A stretch of DNA of 64,000 nucleotides from Rheum nobile (lineage: Eukaryota; Streptophyta; Magnoliopsida; Caryophyllales; Polygonaceae): NCBI GenBank assembly GCA_027886185.1, contig WOAB01000760.1:1364001-1428000 (forward strand). The letters are read 5' to 3'. Positions 1 to 12,194 of the stretch are shown here, piece by piece (positions within the stretch are counted from its first letter, which is position 1; each line of letters starts with the position of its first letter). The translations under genes and the position numbers were made by a program. The notes under the pieces were generated by a model. That model was given only the letters and a program-made list of their open reading frames with translations, made no database searches and was not told the origin of the DNA.

Positions 1-617
1 CCCCGTCATACTCAATCATATTACGGCCAAACTAAACCCTAAACCTCAATCACTCATTCCTTTCCATCCCACAACACTCTCTTCCATTACTTTGAATCTT
101 TTCCATGGCAAATCAAGATGATTTTTTCAACTTCAATGGTGGAGAAGATGTTTCAAGAGATTATCATGACAATGAAATATGTCTTTTAAGTTTTTACTTT
201 ACATATTAGTAAAAGTTAAGAATTTTATGTTTCTATCTTGTGGATGTTTATATTTGTGAGTTGTTCTTTGAATAAACAAACACTTTCTTAAGATAATTAG
301 TTCATACTATATATTCATAAAAACTAGTAAGAATTTTATGGTTCTTTCTTATCAATTAGTTGTGAATGTCTATTTTATGATTCTTTCTTATGAATGACTA
401 TATGTTTGAGTTGTTACTTTACATGTTAGTTGAAGTTAGTGGTAGTTATGAATTTTATGATTCTTTCTTGTCAATAGTTGTTAATATATATTCATAAAAA
501 CTTCATCTTTGATTTTGTTGTACTAAAAAGTATGAGATATTGTGTATAAAACTGCAATAGGAGATTTCACTAGATCGTTGCAAGTGCAAAACTTCGTTGG
601 GTAATTGTTTTTTGAAC

Positions 618-770
618 ACAAATTTGTCTGTCACGTATGGATTAATTTCATATGTCACGGACGAATTCCATCCGTCCGTCACATATGGATGTATTCCATA
701 CGTGACGGACAGAGACATCCACCCGTGACGTATGGAATGAATCCATACGTGACGGACGAGTTTGATTACT
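618..770. repeat. Cluster of direct and inverted CGTGACGGAC-type motifs
   Basis: The motif GTCCGTCAC/GTGACGGAC occurs repeatedly in both orientations, alternating with ATCCATA/TATGGAT, so the stretch can fold on itself. It sits in the first intron of the MULE transposase. Related copies lie at 4085-4275. In MULEs such subterminal motifs can be transposase binding sites; that role is inference here. Confidence 0.6.
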
Positions 771-3203
771 TGTTTTTATGCTAACTTGTTTTTTTTGCTT
801 CAATAGGAGGTGAACAACGGTATTAATAATCTGTCCCTGAATGAATGAGACATGTCACCATCCTTTTCACTCTGGTTGTTCGGCAAAAGTTGTGCGTCTG
901 AACAACCTCATATACCGTTGATGGATAGTTTAGCTCTTAGTGGAATTTCGTCCGTAAGGTGGCAGACTCCACCTCAGTTTGGGTTCTCGGCATTACACAC
1001 ACAACCGCAGTTCAAATTTCCTACTAGAGAAGAAGTAATTGTTTTCGAAGACTATTCAGAGAGGTTTAACACGGGTGAAGTGTTCGGCTCCATAGAAGAT
1101 GCAATTAAATGGGCTAGACAAACTGCGTTTGATAATCACTTTTGCCTCACTATTGGTCGGGATAGAAACCTTGGTGGAGGAAGCCTTCGGAAGACACAGG
1201 TGGCTTGTGAAAAAGCGGAAACTTACATTCCTAAAGATGAAAACAGATTAAAGGAAAGAACAAGGAGCAAAAAATGTGGGAGCCCATTCAGATTATTATG
1301 TCAAGAACAACCGAGAGATTCATGGAAGATCAAGGTAGTTGTTGGAACTCACAACCATGTCATTGGTAATGACTTGTATGGGCATGCATTCGCTGGAAGG
1401 ATGACACCTGAGTAGAAGAAGTTGTGTAAGTCCATGACAGAAAATCATAATAAACCATCCAAGATTGCAACAACACTGAACCAGGACCCAAACAACTGCA
1501 CTAAAATGAAGCAAGTGTACAATGAAGTGTACAAGGTCCGACATAGTGGGTTGGAAGGAAGAACTGTGGTCCAGGAGTTCTTCCATAAGTGTAAGGAGAA
1601 CAACTACTTCATGGAGTATAGGTCAGATCCAACGACCAATAAGATCGCCGACATTTTCTTTGCCAGTCCAGACTTCATGAAACTCCTAAAGGCATTTCCG
1701 TACGTCCTTTTGTTAGACTCCACATACAGCACAAACAGGTTAGTATAACACATCTATATGCTATATCTATTTGTTGATATGTTTATTCATTATGCAATGA
1801 CACATCTACTTGTGCAGGTATGACTTGCCTTTTCTCGAAATTATAAGAGTCATGTCTACATGGAAGAACTACAATGTGGAGGGGGCGTTTCTACAGCGTG
1901 AGCAAGAAGACAATTACGTGTGGGCCGCACATCAACTTTTTGAAATGTGTAAAAAGTGTCAAGTAACACCTACATGCCTAGTGACAGATCGTGAAAAGAC
2001 CTTGATGAATGCGTTAGATAGACTCTTTCCAAGTGCAAAGTCTATCCTCTATAGGCGTCATGTGAAGAAGAACATAGAGGACCATGCTAAGAAGGAGATG
2101 AATGATAAAAGATTGGGTACAAGGTTTGCAAATGCATACTATAATTTATTCAAGCAAACAACTGTATCCGAGTACGAGATGAAGTTGCGCAGAATTGAGT
2201 CGGAATGGAGGGCTTGGCCACGTGATCACGTCTGACTCAATATGTAAGAAACAGCTGGTTGATCCCGTACAGGGAAAGACTCGTGTCAGCTTGGACATAT
2301 ATTGTTTTCACGCTTGGAACTTCAACGACAAACAGGTTAGTACATTGTCCAATCTGTATTGCATTCTGTATTCACTACATTCTGTTATCTTCATAAATTG
2401 TCCGTCACTTGCTAAATTTTCACTGTATTTTGTACTAACTATAGGGTTGAAGGAGCACACTCTAGTTTGAAAGACTTCTTGACTACTCCACATGGTAGTA
2501 TAGACACGATATTCGGTCAATATCATTCAAAGATGGGTAACCAAGTAAAGGACATCAAGGGGACCTTCAACGAGAGTATACAAAACATGATGACTCTTAT
2601 CACAGGAGCTGATGTTTTCAAGCGGTTGAAGTACAAAGTATCTAAGGTTGCACTTGACCGCTTGACAGAGGAATACAAAAAAGGAGAAAATCCATTTTGT
2701 GACAAGATCTGCAGATGCCAGATGAGGGTGAGAGATGGATTGCCGTGTGTGCATGACATCACTAGAAATGTGACGAGTTCAATCCCTATTAAGTATTCAG
2801 CGTTGCATCCGTTTTGGAGACGATTGAGTCTGTCAGAAGTGCAAGACGAAGGTGAGGCTGAGGTGAAGCGCAGAGTCGCGAGATCTTTGATGGATCAATT
2901 TTATACGAATCAGTTCCCCAATCTGTCAGCAGATGATCAAGAAAAATGTGTCTCGCGACTTTACGACATCGCTTGCCCCGAGGGGACCAGTCTGCAAGAG
3001 CCGGCTATTGTGAGGCATAAGGGACGACCAATGAGAGCTCCAAACAAAGATACAACTAAAAGACATCCTTCTTCACGGGAGTACACATATAGACAAAGAT
3101 ATGGAAGGGACACCTCCCAAGAAGCAACGAGGTAGGCCACCAAAGCCCACTAGTACACCTTCACCAAACCCTAAAGCTCCTACCACTCCTTTGAGGCCAT
3201 CTC

Positions 3204-3638
3204 ATGTTAGAGCTCCCAAGAAACCAGTGGGTCAAATGTTTCCACCACCTTATCTGTCTCCACAGTCCTTCATTAAAGACTTTGAGCCGTATAAGGGAAT
3301 TGTATGTTAAGACTTGTCTCTTTGAGACGACGCTGGAAAAAGTACTACAACAGCTTACATGGTTTGACTCTGGGATGGCCCCAGAGAAGACTTGGATGGT
3401 GCTTCCAGATATGGATTGTCTGGTCGCTTCTGCATTCAATTGTGCAGTTGTCGTGGTGGGTGGTCTAAACGCTACTTTCTTGCCTTTGCAAGCGGTTCCA
3501 CATCATCCCTTCTTCGGTATACGATGGGCTCCTGATCTTGTTCTTGTACCTTACGGACAATGTTCCGCCTTCGATGACGGACATATCTTGTCTGGTTATC
3601 CATCTATAATAGGAAAAAACAACACATTAGAAAAATAA
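3204..3638 (+). pseudogene. OTU-like cysteine protease domain remnant of the MULE protein
   Basis: The frame carries a segment around WMVLPDMDCLVASAFN and a following FLPL motif, which resembles the distal part of the OTU-like domain in many plant MULE proteins. The N-terminal catalytic portion expected after the FPPPYLSPQSFIKDFEPYKGI stretch (normally a DGNC-type loop) is absent, so the domain looks internally deleted as well as frameshifted. No function is expected from this copy. Confidence 0.5.
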
Positions 3639-4084
3639 TCATATATCCAACCTAAATCCATATATTATTAAAAACTCGACACAATAATTAGCACATTCAA
3701 TCCAACAAAATTACCAGCTCAATATCCATGAATTTCAGTTCAAAAAGATGAATTGAAATTTTCATCAACTCGGATAACAAACTCTAAACTCAAAGTCCCT
3801 AAACTGCAGATCCGTCCATCACGGACAAATTGTTCAGTTTCTTTCACACAATCAACCATGCCGAGATCCCTAAAATTCAAACAAACAAATCGACAATATT
3901 TGTCCAGATTCAAGACATTTTTCCATTTGAAACAACATTCAAACAAGTTCAAATCCAACATTAAACACTTAATACCCTAAACTCTAAAACCTAATTCATC
4001 AAAAAATTGTAAATAACATTCAATAATTTCAACAGCATTAAACTACTAAGCCAAGAATAAGTATATATTTAACTAACCTGACAA
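3639..4084. other. MULE 3' non-coding stretch
   Basis: AT-rich sequence between the last transposase remnant and the right motif cluster. I see no convincing coding exon or structured repeat here. Confidence 0.4.
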
Positions 4085-4275
4085 ATCATGACGGACAAAT
4101 TGGATTGATACGTGACGGATCGAAAGGAAGCGAAAGTGGCGAAGGAGATCGAAAGGAGATAGATTGAAAGGAGACTTAAGGTGAAAGTGGCGGAGGAGAC
4201 GAAGTTGTTGTATTTATATACAACAACTTCATCCGTGGCGGACGGATGCTATCCGTCCGTCACGGATGAAATACG
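4085..4275. repeat. Right-hand cluster of the CCGTCCGTCAC motif
   Basis: Matches to GACGGACAAAT, CGTGACGGAT and the palindromic pair GGCGGACGG / CCGTCCGTCACGG lie in the last 200 bp before the MULE-like content fades. Between them is a purine-rich GAAAGGAG repeat (4125-4170). It pairs with the cluster at 618-770. Confidence 0.55.
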
Positions 4276-4779
4276 GCGCGAAATAGAAAATTATCCGGAG
4301 CATGAAATAGCAATAGCCTTTAAATATTGCTCAATAAATATAGATTTTTTATTAATCTAATCAGTTAGGCAAATCCACATATTAAACTATTCAAGAATTT
4401 AAATTAATTTCATATTAATAATTATTTTATTCAAATATTTGATTACGTAGAACTTTTACCTCTAAATAAGGTAATTGCCTTCCATACATGGTTATGAACT
4501 AATTATCAATTTATTTTAATTTGATGTTTGTTTACACTAATCATCTCATTCAACTCTCATGATCTCCATTAGATCACTTATCGCCATGACTAGAAGATTA
4601 ATATACGTGTAATTTCTTAATAAAGTGTATGCATATTTAATGAATGAACAAGCGTGGAAATGATCTTTTTGGATACATCATCTAACACATGATTTTTTTT
4701 TAAACTAAATAGTTTTAGTGAAATTTTGAAACAAACTTAGCTATCAATAACTGTGACCCTAAATCCACTTTAAATATTG

Positions 4780-4937
4780 TAATGTTGCGGGTATTAATGT
4801 TTTATGATGGAGTTGTGAAAGATGCAAGTCACAGATTTGTGACAATACAATATGAGCTTTATTCAGAGATTCAAGATCCGCGTTGTGGATCCTACAGATG
4901 CAGCTCCCAACAAAGAAGAGCCTCAAAAGGTTAGTAG
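4780..4937 (+). pseudogene. Exon-like fragment of unknown gene, copy 1 (related to 9880-9980)
   Basis: One frame reads a short module of the form V..FYDG.VKD..HRFVTIQYE. A diverged copy at about 9887-9955 reads VFVFHNGDLKNDCQRFVTIN. Similarity over about 80 bp, including GTTTGTCACAATA against ATTTGTGACAATA, suggests a shared exon, perhaps after an AG acceptor. I do not recognise the family. The fragment ends where an LTR-like TGTAACACTCCCGAC begins at 4938. Confidence 0.35.
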
Positions 4938-7232
4938 TGTAACACTCCCGACTTATGTCGATAATGTCATACATCAGTGATATCAGATTTAACAGTCTAA
5001 AATTATCCTAGACTTTAATGTGAACAATTATACTTAAATACGATATAACAAAGAGTAAATAGCAAAAGACTTCTTTATTAAAATTTCTCTCATAAATTGA
5101 AGAGGCTAGTTTTACAAGAAAATATGAAAGACTACACAAGGGTGTGAAAGCAAATGTTCTATGTAATCGTATATAGTTACCACCCTTGTTTCTCGAATGA
5201 TACTCGATAAATAGTATATAATTACTATATTTCCACTGAAACGTAAGAAAATGCATGATTCAGGAGAAGAATCCAACGAACTGAGTCTTATGGGAATTAT
5301 ATGCATTTGTTTGGGAACAGTTATAATTATCACACAAGATTTTTAAAAATGACTCATTTGACTATTTGGGTCCTCGACCAACCTCACCACATAATGCGAA
5401 TCAAGATTGGAAAGGGGACTTACTTTAGACAGGAGCCCTAACGGTTTCCACATTATACTTCTCGTCCGAAGGTTATTTATTAGTTATGTGCACAAAGGAA
5501 CTTATCTTATTTAATTCCAAAATATGCATTTATGTTAAAGCTTTTAATCCACACCAATCTCAAAACAAGATATATAATGGGACAAATCCCGAATAACGGC
5601 ACTAGATAAGTGCACCATCACTTATATTCGAATAAGGGTAGGTCATGACTAAAAGTATTAAGACAATAATCCTCCTACTACCAAGTTATAAAGAAACAGT
5701 TAAACCTCGCGAGGTATATAGTGTTCCTACGAATACTCTGCTAACTAGGCATACAAATCCATACCAAAGTTCAACTAGCATCCTATAATAATAATAATAA
5801 TAATAATATATATATATATATAATGATCGTCACTAGCAATATATACAGCCTAGTATATAATTCATATTTATCCACACTATATATCACACAAGTTCCCAAA
5901 CACAAATTAAGAATATCTATCCCAACTTAATTAAACCATTGACTAATTGTCAATTACAAAAAATATGGAATAAATTGCAAGAGCAAATCGCCACTTGCCT
6001 TAAGTCGTTTTGTCGGAAAACGACGTGTCGACGTTCGAGAGAAGATCGATTCTAGTCGACGAACTGGATTCCTGATGATTTTGAGACGTACCCAATTCAC
6101 ACAAAAATAAATTATTAAATACTTTATTCAATAACGAAAATTAAACGATACTTGTCTCAGTTTCTAATTGAATTTATTAAAGTCTAAATAAATCAATTAT
6201 CGAGGCTACATGATATACGATTATATATACGATACTAAAAATTCTTTAGTCGTATATTATAAATATCATAACCTACATAAATAAAATATTTAATTTATTT
6301 ATCACCTTATAAAACCCAACATATTATCCAATTGTAATGTTACATATTAACAATTTACAATCTAAGATAATATCCTAAAATATGTTTATCTTAATTTTAT
6401 TTTTTAACACGCCTAAAATTAAATAACCCAATATATATCTAATTAACCCCAATTTGTATATATAATTGTGATTAATTAAACAAAACATACATAAAATTTA
6501 GAATCGGCCATTACTTAATTCACGCTCGACACCTCGTCGAAAAATGGCTCGATTCGGACTCGTCTAACCACCAACTGGCTCGTGGTTGTTGTCGTTGGAT
6601 TCTTGACTTCAAGACGAAGATTTTGATACCTGAATCATAACTAGAGATGCCCTAAAAAAGAAAAAATTTACCCTGGAAGTTCCTGAAATTTTCTAGAAAA
6701 TACCAAAACCTAATTCTCAAAGTTGGATGAAATTCTACCATGGGTGATGGGGTTTTTATAGGGTAATCAAAGCTCTTGAAGATAGCTTTCAAATCCCGCA
6801 AACGAGATCGAATTTTGGAATTCCATCTAAATTTCGAATATCCGGGCTGTTTATCTTACCTACAAAATTCTATCATTTGGGGTTGTTTTAAATCCAGATT
6901 TTGGGGGATTTAGGTACGGGATTAGCTAATCTCCAAAGCCCATGGGCTAATTGAAGAAATCGGGCCGATTTGGGGTGCGAATTCTCCATGGAAATGGAGC
7001 TTGAGCTCACTTAGAAGGAGGTTGAAGAAACTGCCAGTCAGCCCTCCTAGTTTGGTTAAATTGCACACTTTTACCCAACTTTTAAGTTGTGGCAAAATGT
7101 CCTTATTTTATTTTAAACAAATTACGAAAATTGTCCAAATTTATATATAATCTTACCCAAAGTTTATATATACATTCTAACCCAAATTTATGATGATTGA
7201 AATTTTAAATTAAGTTAATTATAAGCTTAAGT
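4938..7232 (-). mobile_element. LTR-like fragment (possible Ty3/gypsy solo LTR), boundaries uncertain
   Basis: On the minus strand this would end in GGGAGTGTTACA (plus-strand TGTAACACTCCC at 4938), an end typical of some plant Ty3/gypsy LTRs. It also contains a TATA-like CCCTATAAAAACCCC (minus strand, about 6750-6765), as an LTR promoter would. I found no partner LTR, internal coding region or clear target duplication. The right edge is a guess at a TTACA near 7232. Alternative: unrelated AT-rich intergenic DNA. Confidence 0.3.
5786..5822. repeat. Microsatellite (ATA)n followed by (TA)n
   Basis: About seven ATA units run directly into about seven TA units. Confidence 0.95.
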
Positions 7233-7689
7233 TACATTTTATCATAATGTAACCTTATCTTACTTAACATTTTGTTATCTTTTAATTTAAATACTTTATG
7301 TTAACTTGATAAATTTTATTTAAATTAATATTAAAATAAGTTAACATAATTTAAATAATTCATGACTTAAGGAGATAACTTACTTAGATTAAGAATTATT
7401 TTATCCCTTCATGGAATAACATAATAATTCTTACAACCTTTATTATAATTTTTAAATTTCTAAAACTACATTCATGGTTATACTTATTTATTTATTTCTA
7501 CACTATATTATTGCAATTTACAACCCATTTGATAATTTGTACAAAAGTTATCTTAACATAATTTTTGAACTTAAGTTAATGAAAATTTAAATTATCTATT
7601 AATATATAAAGTAGACTAAATGTGCAATTAATGATCAATAAATATGAGAAATTATCTCTTATTTTTTTGTTAATCTTTCATTACAAACT

Positions 7690-7770
7690 AAATGTTCTAA
7701 TATATCTCAATGGTTAAATACACTCTCATATATAATACAATAGGTCTAGGGTTCAATCCTCCTTCTTATC
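7690..7770 (+). mobile_element. tRNA-derived SINE-like fragment
   Basis: A box-A-like stretch TCTCAATGGTTAAATAC (about 7705) is followed about 40 nt later by GGGTTCAATCCTCC, which fits the pol III box B consensus RGTTCRANNCC. This spacing and sequence are usual for plant tRNA-derived SINEs. I cannot define a 3' tail or target duplication, so it is probably an old fragment. Confidence 0.4.
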
Positions 7771-9480
7771 AACTTTGTTTTAGTATTTTATATTTCATAA
7801 ATTTTTTGTTTAAATTAATTAGATACTCAAATCTTTATATCTATGTATTTATCTATCTATCCATAAATATATAAAGTAGATTTGTTTCCCATTTACTGCC
7901 TCGCATATATATGTATATAAAGTACATCCATGGAATATAAACAAGGCCAATTGTAAATTCTTCTTAAAAATAATTTGATTTTCGATATTGTTTCCTAAAC
8001 CTAAGGAGTTATTTAATTTTTTAAAATTATCCACTAAAATCTATAATACTTGAAAGTTATCTCAATAAGTAAACATAAAAGTAACATTGAAAAACCGAAA
8101 AAAGAGAAAACAAACCTAAAAAGGAAATACAAATACATATATTGTCTTCATACAAAAAATTGTATCCACTTGAGTACCAAAACAAATATTGTATCCACCT
8201 TATCGCGACTAAATTACAAATTATTTAAATGTAATAGTTTAACTAATCACTTAAAAATTAAAAAAATTGCTTACCTCATTCAAGTTAAAACATGACACTA
8301 TAATCTTCATAAAACTCTCAAATCCACTACCAACATTCAAACTTAAACATCTAATTTTAATGCATATTTTGAAAAATTTCATACTTATTGTAATGTTTTA
8401 TCCATAACTCTAAACGACTATTTTTCAATTTTGAAGTTAGAAACCCAATTTAGTTCTAAAATCCTTCAATTGTTTTGTATAAATTGAAATAATTTATAAA
8501 ATTAAAATCAACGAATAGTTATCAACTACAAATTCAATATAGGAAGAAAACTAAGTTAATGGAAGATTATTTGACAGGATAAGTTTGTTGCAAACGTTAT
8601 CTTAAAAATGTAACTAATTTGAAAAATGTGTAACATTTCCCCTACTAAATTGTTTGTAATAAAATAATAATTAATATGTCACTTAAGAAAAAATATTATC
8701 AATAAAAGTATACATTTTGGAAGAAATTCATACTGTCTCTCTTATAAATCATTGTTTTTTTCAATGTGTAATGTTATATTTAATAATTATTTTATAGTAT
8801 TTAATCATTTCTTCAATTACTAAATTACACACAATTAGGTTGTTTGAAGTTTGTACTCAATCTTATTTTTCATTCGTTATTGATATATGATATATTATTT
8901 TAGATAAGTAAAAAAATAGAGAAGTGGTCCGAGTTGGGTATTTTTTTTATATTTAATTATATATAATTTCACATTTCGCTTTATGTTCACTTAATATTTC
9001 TATTATATTTTTGAAATTACCCCATAAAATCCTCAATTTACACTTTAGAGCAATGTTTGTTTTGTTAATTTGAACATACCGGGTTTCCACAAAGTATAGA
9101 TAATACATTATACCACCAATACTCTTTTTTTTGTTTGTGCTAACATAATATCAATTGCATTATAAGATTAATTATGACACTTACTAAGCTAAAGTTTCAT
9201 TTTTTCAATTTCAAAATTAGAAACATGCAATAGAGTGTATTAGTATCATTCAGTTACTTTCATCGTCCAAAATTAATTTCATGTTTCTCAAGAATATCAA
9301 TTACTGTAATAAAAATTGCATTTTCCCTAATTAATACAACATTACAAAGTTATACATTTGTCAAAAACCAAGCTTAACAAACTCGTTATTTTATTAAATA
9401 GTTCTATATTATTTTATATTTATTATAACAATTATTATAATAATCATAAAAACAAACTCTTTAAATTGTTGGATCAACCT
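7771..9480. other. AT-rich intergenic DNA
   Basis: About 1.7 kb of AT-rich sequence with only short, non-conserved open frames. I see no gene, terminal repeat or clear tandem array. Confidence 0.5.
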
Positions 9481-9543
9481 AAACTAAATCAGTTATATCC
9501 CAAAAAGGCGGTGGCAAATTAACAAATTTCTAGAGTGTCCAAG

Positions 9544-9619
9544 AAATTCCCATAAACTTCAAGATTTCCCTTCTCCCAACCAAATTCCCATAAACTCCAA
9601 GATTACCCTTCTCCCAACC
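9544..9619. repeat. Tandem duplication, 38-bp unit x2
   Basis: Two adjacent copies of a unit starting AAATTCCCATAAACT and ending CCCTTCTCCCAACC differ at two sites. No function is apparent. Confidence 0.9.
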
Positions 9620-9828
9620 AAACCATGGAGAATTTCTCCTAAACTGTGAGGTTCTTCCCTTCAAGAGAATCCATGATACATCTTTACAAGCCACCAAGGA
9701 GGGAATTGATGGAAGGAAACTGCAATCTTCACCTGCGGCACAACATAAAAAATGCGGTTAGTACACTATACTCTAATTTTGAAATCCAAGCAAAAAAGCA
9801 AGAAGTTAAAAGAACTACCTAAACCCAA

Positions 9829-10020
9829 ATGTGTTATATCAAGAATGAGTTTGTGACTCTAATTAAATTTGGAAAAATGTTGCAGGTTTTTGTATTTCAT
9901 AATGGAGATCTGAAGAATGATTGTCAAAGGTTTGTCACAATAAATTATGAGAGATCACTAGATTTCAAATGTTGTAAATGCAGTAACACAAAAGGGCTGG
10001 ACCCATGCACTACAACATAA
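9829..10020 (+). pseudogene. Exon-like fragment of unknown gene, copy 2 (related to 4780-4937)
   Basis: After a possible AG acceptor (TTGCAG, about 9880-9885) the frame reads VFVFHNGDLKNDCQRFVTIN followed by YERSLDF. The same module in diverged form is at 4795-4860. The 63-codon frame ends just before the foldback element at 10064. I do not recognise the product. It may be the remains of a gene or repeat shared by both places. Confidence 0.3.
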
Positions 10021-10054
10021 CCTCTAGATTTCAGATGTTGCATAAATGATATAT

Positions 10055-11222
10055 TATATCTTTGAGGTTTTTTCGCCAAACCACCCCCTTATTTGACCGA
10101 TATTGCGTGGAACCACCCCTTATATCGAATTTTACTTAAAACCATCCAAATATCTTCCTCCGTTAACACAAAGCCACCCACACCCCTATTCCGTCCAATT
10201 TTTCGTTTAAGCCTGTAAAATTACCATTTTGCCCTCACTTTTTAAAAAAAATCAGGGGCAAAATTGTATTTACACAAATCGTCGATTTTCTTATTTTTAT
10301 GAACCGGTTTGGCATTTAATTTATTACCAAACCGGTTCATCTAAACCCAAACCTCTTCTTCTTCAACCTCTCCCGCCTCTCCTTCCACCTTCTCTGCCAT
10401 TAAAGCCCTCCCTCGAGCTCCTCCAAGTGATGTTCATCGTTGCTATTCATCGTCTCCTCCAAGTGCCCACCCGAGAGCTCCAAACCTTCCACCTTCTGTA
10501 CCGAGGAAGAAGAAAAATTGAGGGGGCGATGGGTTGCTGTTCATCGTCTCCTCCAAGTGCCCAGCCGAGAGCTCCAAGTTCGTCCATGGCGGTTTCGGCC
10601 GAAATTCGGGCTCGTTTTGGGCTCGATCTGATCGATTAATTCATGGGATTTTTAGGGGAGGATTATACGCGCATAATCCATGAGGAATCGGAAGTAAAAG
10701 ATCAATTTCTCAAGCAAAGCAAGAACCCTAGAAAATTCATCGTCCTCTATTGTCGAGCAGATTCCAGCCACTCTAGAGCTCATCCGCCCCAATTGTCGCC
10801 ACCATTGTGTCCGCTCGGAAGTGCTCTTCAAAAGCCCCAACACACTGGGCCTCCAATTTCCTTGGATTCCTCCGTCCAAGTGCCCAGCCGAGAGCTCCAA
10901 GTTCGTCCATGGCGGTTTCGGCCGAAATCCGGATTGGTTGAACCGGTTTGGTAATAAATTAAATGCCAAACCGGTTCATAAAAATAAGAAAACCGGCGAT
11001 TTGTGTAAATACAATTTTGCCCCTGATTTTTAAAAAAAAGTGAGGGCAAAAGGGTAATTTTACAGACTTAAACGGAAAATTGGACGGAATAGGGGTGTGG
11101 GTGGCTTTGTGTTAACGGAGGAAGATATTTGGGTGGTTTTAAATAAAATTCGATATAAGGGGTGGTTCCACGCAATATCGGCCAAATAAGGGGTGGTTTG
11201 GCGAAAAAACCTCTATATCTTT
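10055..11222. mobile_element. Foldback MULE-type element, 1150 bp, with perfect 9-bp TSD
   Basis: The element spans 10064-11213 and is flanked by a perfect 9-bp direct repeat, TATATCTTT (10055-10063 and 11214-11222). It begins GAGGTTTTTTCGCCAAACC and ends with the inverse. The inverted arms run about 280 bp, to the ACCGGTTTGG motifs near 10305 and 10950, with scattered mismatches. The centre (10340-10930) is more GC-rich and pyrimidine-rich than the arms and contains an internal duplication, so it may be captured exonic DNA. No transposase is present, so it is non-autonomous. A 9-bp duplication is the hallmark of Mutator-type transposition. Confidence 0.9.
10552..10928 (+). repeat. Internal 54-bp direct repeat in the foldback element
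   Basis: A 54-bp stretch beginning TCCAAGTGCCCAGCCGAGAG is present at 10552-10605 and again at 10875-10928 without visible differences. A third, shorter version of the TCCTCCAAGTGCCC motif is at about 10449-10480. This suggests local duplication of captured sequence rather than a gene. Confidence 0.8.
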
Positions 11223-12194
11223 ATAATTAGAGATTAAAAAGAAAAAACCACGCAAACAGTCAAACATGTAACTAGATGAAGATTAATATGAACCAAAGCT
11301 CTTCACAATTTCTCACCCATTTTATTCGGACAATTAACTACTTGGGGATTAGTATAAACCAAAACTCCTCACAATTTTATCTTATATAATGAGAACCAAA
11401 ATTACAGTATCCTTATGAAGGAAGACAAGGGCACTAGATTCACATAGTTGCATGGAGTGACACTCCGAACCAGCCTCCACACAATAAACAATCCCTTAGA
11501 AATGTCATATTTCATGTGTCATTCTATTGTTAAGGTCACGTGTCAAATAGTCGTTCATGATATAAGATGGGTTGTCGTTGTAGCCCCATCTTCGACAATT
11601 ATTGAGACCATATTTTGAGCAGTCATTAAGGGGACATGTCTGGAGTAGTTAAGGTCATATGTCGCTCACTTTCTCTAAGATAGATCACTTACTTCCTCCA
11701 TCTATTCTCACTCTCTTGATCAATTGTTTTTTTGGCTTCATATGCGTAAATTATATCCTGAACTCCTAACAAGTTTTATATGTGTATATAGTTGTCCTCT
11801 TATTTTGATGCTAACAAGTGTCTTCATCGTGATCTTCTCCATTTATTTAAGGACAACTATATACACATATCTTGACTTACTTTGATGCCAATATAAAATT
11901 TGCTTGAATTATATATACATCTTGATCACCTTCATCAAGTGTCTCCATTAGGATGTTAACTCGGTGTTATCCTATACTCATTCTCACGGTTACGGGTTAT
12001 ATCATTAATCATTTACATATTTAAATTTATTATAGAACGAGGATGAGGCTTTGAGTGATATCCCAACAATATCTTTAACATCAAAAATAGACTAAGAGAA
12101 AGGGAAAGAAAAAGAAAAAGAGAGTCCGTAAAGAGGGAGAGAGCTGAAAAACAAGGATCCATTACTTTATTTATAGAGCACACAATGGCAAGTG
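11223..12194. other. Intergenic DNA with one short tandem repeat and one hairpin
   Basis: Contains a diverged direct repeat GATTA(A/G)TAT(G/A)AACCAAA at 11281-11311 and 11347-11377 (66-bp period) and an inverted repeat at 11778-11870. The stretch 11560-11655 resembles 17575-17630 and 34855-34945. No gene is recognised. Confidence 0.5.
11778..11870. repeat. Perfect 21-bp inverted repeat (hairpin, 51-nt loop)
   Basis: ATATGTGTATATAGTTGTCCT at 11778-11798 is exactly complementary to 11850-11870. Flanking bases show no clear target duplication. Confidence 0.85.

Larger units (their letters stand above)
105..3638 (+). pseudogene. MULE transposase (MudrA-like) with C-terminal OTU-like remnant, broken
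   Basis: The probable first exon starts at ATG 105 and reads MANQDDFFNF...; its splice donor is unresolved, and the next exon follows an AG at 805-806. In order I see a FAR1/WRKY-GCM1-like zinc-binding N-terminal region ending in a GTHNH motif (to about 1355). A DDE core follows, with D in LLLDSTY (about 1715), D in VTDRE (about 1984) and E in RVEGAH (about 2449). Next is a SWIM zinc finger of the C-x-C-x9-C-x-H form (about 2705-2755) and an AT-hook-like KKQRGRPPKP (about 3120-3150). Two GT-AG introns fit at 1739-1817 and 2336-2444. Damage: in-frame stops at 846-848 (TGA) and 1413-1415 (TAG), a frameshift near 2225-2237, and further frame changes near 3110 and 3300. The usual CxWH of the core is YRRH here. 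The protein would act in the nucleus to cut and move MULE DNA; this copy is inactive. Confidence 0.85.
1..4340 (+). mobile_element. Mutator-like (MULE) DNA transposon, decayed, left end outside the window
   Basis: This stretch holds a multi-exon MULE-family transposase followed by an OTU-like remnant. Clusters of an inverted motif related to CGTGACGGAC lie inside the first intron (618-770) and near the right end (4085-4275). The left terminal inverted repeat is not in the window and the right boundary is only approximate, because the last recognisable motif stops near 4280. The transposase has in-frame stops and frameshifts, so this copy cannot move by itself. Autonomous plant MULEs with an OTU-like C-terminus are an established group; placing this one there is inference from motifs. 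Confidence 0.75.

Noticed and set aside
10229..10639. 136-codon frame as a host gene
   Set aside because: It starts inside the inverted arm and runs through duplicated cargo of the foldback element, with no recognisable domain.
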